A stretch of 64,000 bases of DNA from Maniola hyperantus (Eukaryota > Arthropoda > Insecta > Lepidoptera > Nymphalidae), in contig NC_048561.1 in NCBI RefSeq assembly GCF_902806685.2, positions 992,001-1,056,000 of the forward strand. The letters run 5' to 3'. A program made the position numbers and the translations under genes. Below, piece by piece: positions 32,801 through 44,800 of the stretch. How positions within the stretch are numbered: the first letter of the stretch is position 1; each line of letters begins with the position of its first letter. Below the pieces are notes generated by a model that was given only the letters and a program-made list of their open reading frames with translations, made no database searches and was not told where the DNA came from.

Positions 32801-35800
32801 AGTTAATGTAAGTGGGTAGGTTGCAAAAATTCTATGACAATTAGTTCACGTTGGCACTCCTCAGTGAATACATATTCTAATGGTGAACTCAAGTGTTTGA
32901 TTTACTAATCCAAACATATTACTAACGTTAAGTAAAATTGAGTATTGTCTCTATTTAAATTGTTTTTTTTTTTAACTTTCAGCTGTTGGATATCGTCCAC
33001 CCGGCGGCCAAAACTCTGGTGGACATCGCTAAATCACAGGACGCTGAGGTAAATATAGTATACAAATTTATCCTTAGCCTGATAGAATGGAATCAAGCAG
33101 ACTTCTAGAAACCAAGAACCAAAAGCAGGCGAGAAAGAGGCGATCTAATTTAAACTTACAAAATACTAAATAATTATTATAATGTCCCAAATTTTGAGAG
33201 CATGTATTTGAGAAGGAGCAATCCTAGATTTAGGGGACATGATATGAAGCTACAATATCAATTGCCATCGTCAAATTCATTAAAACACTTTCTGACCAAC
33301 AGAGTTGTTCACATATGGCCTAAGGATGTGGTTATGTCAAGTTCTGGTAACCTTCAACAATAGATTGGACAAACATTTGGAAAACTCCAAGCACTTCTGA
33401 TATACACGCATCAGCGAAAGCTGCTTAGTCTATTCAAAATAACATTATCTATATATATAAAAGGAAAAGGTGACTGACTGACTGACTGACTGACTGAATG
33501 ACTGACTGACTGACTGACTGATCTATCAACGCACAGCGATCGAATCGGGTCGGGCTGAAATTTGGCATGCAGATAGCTATTATGACGTAGGCATCCGCTA
33601 AGAAAGGATTTTTGAAAATTCAACTCCTAAGGGGGTGAAATAGGGTTTTGAAATTTTGTAGTCCACGCGGACGAAGTCGCGAGCATAAGCTAGTTTATTC
33701 TAAAATCCTTACGTTTTAACCTAACTTCCATTTTTTTTTGTTGCACGGATTTGGCTGAAATTCGGAATGGAGATAGATTATTCCTGTCTTGGCATAGGTT
33801 GCTTTTTATCCATGAAAATCAAAGAGCTCCCACAGGATTTTTAGAAATCCAAACCCACGCGGACGAAGTCACTGGCATCAGCTAGTACTTAATCCATACT
33901 AATATTATAAATGCGAAAGTGTGTCTGTCTGTCTGCTAGCCTTTCACAGCTCATCGATTCAACAGATTTTGATGAAATTTGGTATAGCTTGCATACCGGG
34001 GAAGGACATAGGTTACTTTTTATCCCGGAAAACCAAAGAGTTCCCACGGGAGGTTTCCCGTAAAAAGCTTTTTTTTTTTTTTTTAATTCGTTATAAGCGC
34101 ACGCTTGACCACGATCACACCTGATGGAAAGTGATGATATGGCCTAAGATGGGACGCGTTTGCCTAGAAGGTGCCTATTCACTCTTGTTTTAAAGATACC
34201 CGGATTATAATTGACAGGAAACACTGATCTAGGAAGAGTATTCCAGACCCTAGCCATGCGTATAAGGAATGATGACGCAAAGCGTTTCGTACGCGAAGAT
34301 GGAATGTTGACGACATAGGGGTGAAAACTCGCCCGGTGTCTTGCGGTACGGTGGTAGAAAGGTGAGGGAGGGACAAGATCGAACAGCTCCTGAGCACACT
34401 TTCCGAAATATATCCTGTAAAACACCGATAGGCCGGCAACTTTTCTATTACCTTTATATAAAACGGCAAGTTTTAAGATTTTTAATTACACGCCATACTC
34501 TTACAAATACTCATACACGCCATACACACAATGACTATTTTTTAGCTCCGTTCAATCGAACTCATCCTGTCAATCACAGATGTTGGTGAGGACTGTTAAG
34601 CTCGTGCACGTCACTCTTGTTGGTCCCAGCAGAATACCAGCGCTCAGGTTTTATTCTTAAAACCTGCAGCATTAATGCTGAGCTGGGGCCATTTCATCTT
34701 GTGCCAAGTGGGTGCAAGAACTAATTTTAGATTAAATTAATTATTAAATACTTCTTATTATCTACTAACTACTACCTACTAACTACTACCTACTAAAAAA
34801 AAAAATAAAAAAAAAAAAAAAAAAAAAAAAAAAATAAAAAAAAAAAAAAAAAAAAAAAATAATAAATAAAAAAAAAAAAAAAAAAAAATTTAGAGGTAGG
34901 CTTATTTATTTATTTATTTATTTTACTACCTACTAACCATTAATTTTAAGTTTGTTTGTACCTACCTTAGGCATAAGATGAATAAACTAGTTTTCTTTCT
35001 TTCTTTCTTTCTTTCTAACTTTTCGGCGGTGATCAAGACTTTGAAGCTTCCCCAAAAGCTAAAGCGTCAAGTCAGCTTTTCCTTTTATATATTTAAGATG
35101 ATTATAAACACGGATCCAATTTCCCAATTTCCATTGAGGACACCCACAATAAATGATTTATTTATATATGTTGCGTTAATTTTCAGCATTCTATGAAATA
35201 AATGACCCAAGTCATGCACCCTCCTTTCAGGTTGGTGATGGTACCACTTCGGTGGTGATCTTGGCGGGAGAACTGTTGAAGAGGCTGAAGCCTTTTGTTG
35301 AGGAAGGCAAGTATTATATTCTACTAGATGATGCCTGCGACTTCGTTTGAAAATAGGTTTTTTAAAAATCCTGTGGGAACTCTTTAATTTTCCGGAATAA
35401 AAAGTAGCCTGTGTCACTCACCAGGTTTTTATCTATACCCATGCAAAAACTCACGTCAATCCGTTGTAACGTGATTGAAGAACAAACACACTTTCGCATT
35501 TATAACAAGGGTACTGTTTAACTTATGCTCCTGACTATTCGCGTGGACTACACAAATTTCAAACTCCTATTTCACCCCCTTAGGGGTTGAATTTTCAAAA
35601 ATCCTTTCTTAGCGGATGCCTACGTCATAATAGCTATCTGCATGCAAAATTTCAGTCTTGATTCGTCCAGTAATTTGAGCTGTGTGTTGATAGATCAGTC
35701 AGTCAGTCACCTTTTCGTTTTATATGTTTAGATTTTAGATTCTATTCACCCAGAGAATTTAGTATAAGGCTCTCCCTGTCACCAATCAATCAAAAATAGT

Positions 35801-38800
35801 TAGCGCCCACTTTGCATCTATAATTTGATTTGCATCACGAAGCTGTGATAGCCTAGTGGTTAGGACGTCCGCCTTCTAATCGGAGGTCGGGGGTTCGATC
35901 CCGGGCACGCACCTCCAACTTTTCGGCGTTATGTGCGTTTTAATTAATTAAATATCACTTGCTTTAACGGTGAAGGAAAACATCGTGTGGAAACCTGCAT
36001 GCCTGAGAGTTCTCCATAATGTTCTCAAAGGTGTGTGAAGTCTAGCAATCCGCACATGGCCAGTGTGGTAGACTATGGCCAAACCCCTTCTCACTCTGAG
36101 AGGAGACCCGTACTCTGTAGTGAGCCGGTTATGAGTTGATCAATTTGTATGGTATTACATAATAACGTGCGGGTTGGGTTTCGGGAAAACATTTTCGTAT
36201 CTTGGAACTCTTGGTGATTTCCGTATGTGCTAAATCTCAAAACAGAAATTAGCACACTGTATTCACTATAATACAGCTGTGGTAAGTACATCCGCCTTCT
36301 GATCGAAGGTCGGGGGTTCGATCCCGGGCACGCACCTCCCAACTTTCCGGAGTTACGTGCGTTTTAAGTAATTAAAACTTGCTTTAACGGTGAGGGAAAA
36401 CATCGTGAGGAAACCTGCATGCCTGAGAGTTGTCCATAATGTTCTCAAAGGTGTGTGAAGTCTACCAATCCGCACATGGCCAGCGTAGTAGACTATGGCC
36501 AAAACCCTTCTGTCTGAGAGGAGACCCGTGCTCTGCAGTGAGCCGGCGATGGGTTTGATCATGATCATGGATTGTATAAGTGTAACACATTTGCAGGCGT
36601 ACACCCACGTATTGTTTTTTTTTTTATTTTTTTTCAAATCAACTTTCACAAGTATTTTCGAATCGTCGGATGCTTCTACCACTGGTTCGGAATGCCTGTA
36701 TCTTCTTCTTCTTTCTTCTTTGGGGCTATACAGGTCCTTACTATCCCTCAATCACTGCGACCGTCTCCGATCTATTGTGTTTGCCTCCACTTCACACTTC
36801 CTTATCAAATCCTGTGGCCGCCAGATACAGCAGCACCTTCTTGACTGGAATTGAAGTAACATCCTCCGGATAAATGATGTGTCTCCCTAGGTGGACGCTA
36901 CGTTTGTGCATCAGAGCAGGGCAGAAGCAGATAATGTGCATCGGAGTCTCGGGAGACTCGTGGCACAGCCTGCAGATGTCCGAGCCCTGGAGCTTAAGGT
37001 TATACATGTGCCTTTTCAGGCCACAGTGACCCGTTAAAGCTCGCACCAGGATGCACATATTACTTCTGTTAAGCGACAGCACCTCAGATGCTACCTTCTT
37101 GCTGAAGGATTTAACCAGCGCTTTCGAGTGGTTTAACCCTGGCAAGTTTCTCCAGCGGTTGAGTGTGTCATACTAGCAATTGTAACATATTTGCAGGTGT
37201 ACACCCACGTATCATAGTGCGCGCGGTGCGCAACGCGGGCCGGCTGGCCGTCGACAAGGTCAAGGAGCTATCTGTCAGGGTCGAGAGCCAATCCCCCGAG
37301 GAACAGAGGTGAGGGTATTAAAAAAACCAGCCAAGTGCGAGGGTTCCGTACTACAGTCGTATTTTTTCGACATTTTGCAGGATAATTCAAAAGCTATGAT
37401 GCATAAAAATCTGTTTAAGAATGCACAGGTGAAGACCTTTCATATGATACCCCACTTGATATAGTTATCTTACTCCGAAAGTTGAAAATACTAATTATTA
37501 GTTCATGACCACAATTTAATTTTTTTTGTGTGATCTAACCCTAAATTCACGGTTTTCAGATTTTTCCCCGAATGTCTGCTACAAGACCTACCTACCTGCC
37601 GAATTCCATGATTCTAGGTCAACGGGAAGTACCCCGTAGGTTTCTTGACAGACAGACAGACAACAAAGTTATCCTATAAAGGTTCTGTTTTTCCTTTTGA
37701 GGTACAGAACCCTAAAAAGATCAGTCAGTCAGTCAGACCTTTTCCTTTTATATATTCAATGATTAAAACAATCGGATCCAATTACCGAATGGAATAAATG
37801 TGGAAAACCGTACAAAATGAGCTCCATCTTACTATTAAAAGTATAAAAGCTGTACCTCTTTTGATGAAACTTACATTATGAATTCTTCTCCAGAGAGTTG
37901 CTACGTAAGTGCGCGGCGACGGCCATGTCTTCAAAGTTGATTCACCAGCAGAAGGATCACTTCTCCAAGATGGTGGTGGATGCCGTGCTGTCATTGGACG
38001 CTCCGTTGCTGCCCTTGGATATGATTGGTTAGTGGAATAACTGGACGACCTCCCGGGCGCAGTGGTAAGCGCTGTGGTCTTGTTAGTAGGATGTCCCGGG
38101 ATCGATTCCCGATTATTCCCGCGACTTCTTCCACATGTACAACACAAATTTCAAACCCCTTATTTTACCCCCTCAGGAGAAATTTTCAGAAATCCTTTCT
38201 TGGCGGATGCTTACGTCACAATCCGTCCAGTGGTTTGAGCTGTGCGTTGATAGATCAGTCAGTCAGTCAGCCAGCCAGCTTTTCCTTTTATGTATACAGG
38301 GTGTAACCAGCACGCTATCAAAATCTTAGCGTTATTGTTATACTACTTAAACACAATCCAATACCAATAACCATTTGCCTCATTTTGTAGTATTAGTGAT
38401 TTAGTATCTTTCAAACCCGTAATGTATAGCGTGCAAAACTCAGGTCAATGCCCCGCCTACGACGCGGCAATGTGGCTAATTCCTTTGTACACAATCTCTA
38501 AACTAAACTAAAATATCACGTCTAAATCTATTGCTATCCCTTTCATAATGTTGCTTGGGGAGAAGGAAAGCACTAGATTTAGACCTGTTAATTTAGTTTA
38601 GTTTAGAGATTGTGTACTAGAGAATCGGCCCCATTGACTCCAAATGGCCTATGCACGCAACGTTCGTTGATGTCTAGCGTCAGTCAGATGTTTTATTTCC
38701 AATATATCATAAACTTTTAAAAACATAGATGTTTTTTGTGGTATCATATCAGTAATCATCAGTACTATAACCTGTGTTCGTTTTTGCCAGCGTTCTGGCT

Positions 38801-41800
38801 ACATACTGTATAGATTAGCAATAATACCCATCTGTATTAGGCAATCACCGCTTGTCCACGCGTGGACGACGCCAATGATTAAAAACAAACGGATCCAATT
38901 TCTGAAATTGAAATGTAGATCGAAATGATAGTAGATATGAGGCAACATTCTGCATAACCTTTTTTTTTAAAATAAAAATAATTTCCAGTGAAATTATACT
39001 ATTCTGGTTACCAGGAATCAAGAAGGTCACAGGAGGTGCTTTAGAAGACTCGTTCCTAGTAGCCGGAGTGGCTTTCAAGAAGACCTTCTCATACGCCGGG
39101 TTTGAGATGCAACCGAAGAACTATGAGAACTGCAAGATTGCTCTCTTGAATATTGAACTGGAGTTGAAAGCTGAGAGAGATAATGCTGAGGTAAGTGTAT
39201 CTGTCACTTTTACCCCTGTAGTATGACATAAGTGCGAGAGAGAGTGCTATCTTACAAAAAGACCTTCTCATATGCTGGGTTTGAGATGCAGCCGAAGAAC
39301 TACGAGAACTGCAAGATTGCTCTTTTGAATATCAGACTGCAGTTGAAAGTTGAGAGGGATAATGCTGAGGTAAGTGTATCTGTCACTTTTACCCCTGTAG
39401 TATGACATAAGTGCGAGAGAGAGTGCTATCTTACAAAAAGACCTTCTCATATGCTGGGTTTGAGATGCAGCCGAAGAACTACGAGAACTGCAAGATTGCT
39501 CTTTTGAATATCAGACTGCAGTTGAAAGTTGAGAGGGATAATGCTGAGGTAAGTGTATCTGTCACTTTTACCCCTGTAGTATGACATAAGTGCGAGAGAG
39601 AGTGCTATCTTACAAAAAGACCTTCTCATATGCTGGGTTTGAGATGCAGCCGAAGAACTACGAGAACTGCAAGATTGCTCTTTTGAATATCGGACTGCAG
39701 TTGAAAGTTGAGAGGGATAATGCTGAGGTAAGTGTATCTGTCACTTTTACCCCTTTAGTATGACATAAGTGCGAGAGAGAGTGCTATGTTTCAAAAAGAC
39801 CTTCCCATATGCTGGGTTTGAGTTGCTCTCTTGAATATCGGACTGGAGTTGAAAGCTGAGAGGGATAATGCTGAGGTAAGTGTATCTGTCACTTTTACCC
39901 CTACAGTATGACATAAGTGCCAGAGAGAGTGCTGTCTTTAAATTAAAATATATGTGAAGACCTTCTCAAATTCAATGTTTATCCAAAAATAGCCAATAGG
40001 TGGCGCCACCAGTTATAATGACCCATTATTCCAGGTACGAGTGGACAATGTCAAAGAGTACCAGAAGGTGGTGGACGCCGAGTGGCAGATTCTGTACGAC
40101 AAGTTGGCAGCGCTGCACGCCAGTGGTGCCAACGTCGTGCTGAGCAAGCTGCCTATTGGTGACGTCGCTACACAGTACTTTGCTGACCGGTGAGACACTC
40201 GACGCATGTAACGCCCCGACACCGGAGCATCCTCAGGAGATGTACACCTTACAATGCACAATTGGGTATTTTCCTACTTTTGAATTTGATAAATATTATT
40301 ACTTTATTATAAACTACGATAAAAATAATGACGTACGCTGAAAAAAATATTAAAATCCAACAAAGATTTACAAATCTACAGGCATTTTAATTTTGGAGTG
40401 GGAGGGTCTTCTATCCCTTTCCCGCAAAACGAAAATTTGTATGAAACCGCACGAAGCTACTATGGCATTACACTAGCGGCACGCTATGATGGCCGGTTTG
40501 ACACATTACAATAGTGATGTGGAATGTCAATTTATTCTCGAACAAAAAACAATTAAGTTTTGTTTTTGTACCTGATTAAATAGGTTTAATAAAACAAAAA
40601 TGTATATGTTTATTTAATTTATTTGAACGAACTGAATATTTGAACGAAAATGAATATACATACTTTATATGCACACAAGAAACATATGAATACAAAAGAT
40701 ACCGAAAAAGGTGCCACAAAAGGCCATAATTAATCAGATTCGTCCATACTACTATTTTCACTGTCGTCACTGCTATCATCACATACATTAATAATTATAT
40801 GTTCGTTTTCTATAATATTATCTATTTTCACATCTCTTTCATAATCTTCCCTTATTAATTTAACAGTTCTATTCACAACCTTTTCCCAGTCTCCTTTAGT
40901 CACATGTTCACAAGCTTCTTCTAATAATTTTAGCATTTTTTTTGTGGTAAATGGGGGTTCTGTATTGTGTCTTGCAGCATATCCCTTAATTTGAGCCCAC
41001 ACCAACTCAATCGCATTATACTCACAATGGTAAGGCGGTAACCGTATAACTCTGTGCCCATGTTCTAATGCTATTTCGTCAATGACGTATCGGATCTTGG
41101 TTGGTTTGTTTTCTTTTAAAAGACGTACTAATTCCGCTTTTAACATATTCATGTTTGCATCTACGCCATTTTTACGAAGCCATGCGACGATATCAGCTTT
41201 CTTTTGGGATTGGGCAGGTGGCTTGTCAATTTGCATCGAGTGGTATGGGGCGTTGTCCATAATTATAATAGATGGTTCAGGGAGGCTACACAACATTGAG
41301 GTAAACCATTCAGTAAACTTTTCTCCATTCATGTCTTCATGATAGTCTCCAGTGGTTTTTGACGCAAAAGCCATGAGAGAACCTTCGACAAACCCGTTGA
41401 TGGTTCCGGCGTGACAAATTATAAGTCGCGATCCTTTTCCTACAGGAACTTTGGAAGTAGATGCTGCTGTGTCATCGTTCCAAGAACGGCCTACAGTATG
41501 GTTAGCATTAAGCCATGTTTCATCCAAGAACACAACATTTTGCCAATTTTTGATTTCTTTCACTTGCCGTAAAAAAGTATACCTTGCCATCGCTATATCA
41601 AATCTTTCCATCAATATTTTGCGTTTGTTACATTTTTTGTATCGAAATCCAATGGTCTTCAAAATCTTCGTTAAAGAACTTTCCCCACCGAAGAATAATC
41701 CAGCTTCCTTCAGTGAATGCACCAACTTTTTTCTTGTTGGATACTCCTTCTGTAAATAGTAGCCGTAAACATGTCTTCGGATAGCATCGGCATCAAAGCT

Positions 41801-44800
41801 ATCGATGCCTACGACTGGTTTTGCTCGTTTTCTCTTTTTTGGTGTGTGAAGTTTATTTTCTTCTGTGCCAGTCTCGCCATATTTTTTTTTAGTTATCCGT
41901 CTAACAGTTCGTTGTCCAATATTAAGCGCATCAGCTACGCGTTCAACCACTGACGTTATAGGTAAAATTGGCCCTCCATTTTGAGCTTCACGATCGAAAT
42001 AGTTACGAAGGCGTATTAGGAACTCACGTGTCTGACTATTTAGAACAGTTCTCTGCGTACGTTCGGTCATATCGACGAAATCCACAACAAAGGGCTTGAA
42101 CAGAGTCCAAATTAACGAGCAAGGGTCAACAGTAATGCAGTATCAATATTTGAAATCCAAAGCCAGGTCAAAACTATATCACAATCGCATTGCACTGACA
42201 GTTTATACTTTTCGAAGCAACGTCAATTCGAAACTGCTTTGTTTTGCATTGAGCATTGACGCGAGTTTGCCGGAGGTAGTAGTTGTGCTAGCCAGCGATC
42301 CTATGTGACGATCGTATTAGATTCCATTTTTAAAAATTTATTGATATTTTTTTGCGATTTCAGAGGTTTGTCCACATAGTGAAAATTGTTCATATTCACA
42401 AGTACATTCACCCCTTAAATGGTGCAAACTGATTTTTCTACACTTGTATACATTTAAGAAATCAATTTAATAAATAAATTTTGAGTCCTAAACCTAAAAC
42501 TACATTCGATAAAATTTATGAATCTCTGCACATCACTATCGTCAATAAAGTAATACAATTATTTCCTTCAAAGTCGTTATCAATTAATACGGAACTTCAT
42601 GAGCGGACAAACGTCAAACCGGCCATCATAGCGTGCCGCTAGTTTAGTAAGGTGTGACGTCAAACTGCTGTATCGCTATCTCTGTCTAATCCGAAATATT
42701 TAAATGCTTATAACTTTTTTGTTATTTGATCGATTTAATTAGTTTTTTCAGTTTACGCCATTATTTTTATTCTAGTTTATAATAAAGTAATCAAAAAATA
42801 GGAGTCGAATACCCAATTGCATGTTGCACCATACAGATTCGACCTGTTTCAGCGGATTACAGCAAATTAGGCTTTTGGTTCATTGTATATCATGGACTTC
42901 CGCAAAGTAACGCCTGCTTCTATACAACAGTGACATGTTCTGCGCGGGCCGCGTAACTGAAGAGGACTTGCGTCGCACGCAACGAGCATGCGGGGGTGCC
43001 GTGCTCAGCTCCGTGCGGGATCTGGCGCCCGAGGCCTTGGGCCACTGTGCCACGTTCTGCGAGCGACAGGTGGGCGGCGAGCGGTACAACATATTCGCGG
43101 GTATGCCTCTCTCACTCACTTAGTCACTCACTCACTCAGTCACACACTCACTCAGTCACACACTCACACTTACTCACTCACACACTCACTCACTCACACA
43201 CTCACTCACACACTCACTCACTCTCACTCACACATACTCTCACACAATCACACTCACTCACTCTCTCTCAATCACTCATCATCACCTCTCTCAGCCCCCC
43301 ATCACTTAATGCATTACTAACTTAATTTTTCTAAAAGACAGGTAAATGTTTTAGAAGCTCGTACAGTTAAAATTATGGCGTTTGACAGCTCATTTTTTTT
43401 TAAAATTTATTCTACGGCCCTGGATGTCAGTCCTTTAAGGCCTTGACAGCTCAGTATAGCCGGTTCACAGATAATACACTACCTCTATGGCCGGTTCGCT
43501 TATGTGCCACCTGTTGGGATAAATTGGCAGTGTGGATCCCCATGAGAAAGAGCCTACCCTGACCAAATGACCAATGAAAATAACGATCCGAAGGGAATTT
43601 GACGACCTCCCTGGCGCAGTGGTCTTATTAGTGGGAGGTCCCGGGTTCGATTCCCGGCAGGGGTTTGGAATTTTATAATTTCTAAATTTCTGGTCTGGTC
43701 TAGTGGGAGGCTTCGACCGTGGCTAATTACCACCCTACCGGTAAAGTCGTGCCGCCAAGCGATTTAGCGTTCGGGTACGATGCCGTGTAGAAACCCAAGG
43801 TGAATGGGTTTAATAAAAACTGCCATACTCCTTCTAGGTTAGCTTCCATCTTAGACTGCATCATCACTTACCACCAGGTGAGATTGCAGTCACGAACTAA
43901 GTTGTATCGGAATAAAAAAAATCCCTTCTAACACATCTTGCCCTTTTCTCAGGTTATGGTAAAGAAAATGCTCCTCCCGGTGAGATATGTAACAATATGA
44001 AGTAAAATAATAATTATTACAAAATTCGAGTACATTAGATAAAATTCGAGTACATTAGATAAAATTCGAGTACATTAGATAAAATTCGAGTACATTAGGT
44101 AAAATTCGAGTACATTAGATAAAATTCGAGTACATTAGATAAAATTCGAGTACATTAGGTAGAATTCGAGTACATTAGGTAAAGTTCGAGTACATTAGAT
44201 AAAATTCGAGTACATTAGATAAAATTCGAGTACATTAGATAAAATTCGAGTACATATCTAAAGTTCGAGTACATTAGATAAAATTCGACATATAATTATA
44301 CTGATACAGTTATTTTTACTTTTGGTAGTTTAGTTTAGTCTTAACTTGAAAATAATTTAAAATCTCCTTATTCCAGGATGTCCTGCAGCCAAAACCTGCA
44401 CCCTGATCCTCCGAGGAGGCGCAGAACAGTTCCTTGAGGAAACTGAGCGCTCCCTCCACGATGCAATCATGATCGTGCGACGTACCATCAAGAATGACGC
44501 CGTCGTCGCTGGTAAGTTGACGTTCCCACGGGAACAGACCTTTTTCTACGACAATCTGACTTGTTCCTGTGGTATACTGACTGCTTCTACTGACAAACAT
44601 ACCAGTTCGTACTATATATAGACCAGTTCCTACGTTCCAACACCTGCACCATCTTCCGAGGAGGCGCAGAATCATGATCGTGCGACGTACCATCAAGAAC
44701 GACGCCGTCGTCGCTGGTAAGTTAATGTTCCCATGGGAACAGACCTTTTTCTACGACAATCTGACTTGTTCCTGTGGTACACTGACTGCTTCTACTGACA

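Larger units (their letters stand above)
40260..42819. mobile_element. MITE (aattgggtatt ends) hosting a DDE transposon
   Basis: The MITE arms are 40260-40470 and 42645-42819, with inverted ends aattgggtatt and aatacccaatt. The uninterrupted family member at 25560-25945 shows the empty site 'ggcattagtaagg' and so proves the later insertion. It lies in CCT7 intron 9. Confidence 0.8.

Noticed and set aside
39089..39629. Three identical 60-codon minus-strand frames at 179-bp spacing
   Set aside because: Antisense shadows of the CCT7 exon 8 repeats.
42988..43325. Two overlapping ~110-codon frames rich in S, H and T
   Set aside because: They run from the CCT7 exon 10 in wrong frames into a TCAC microsatellite. 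They are not genes.
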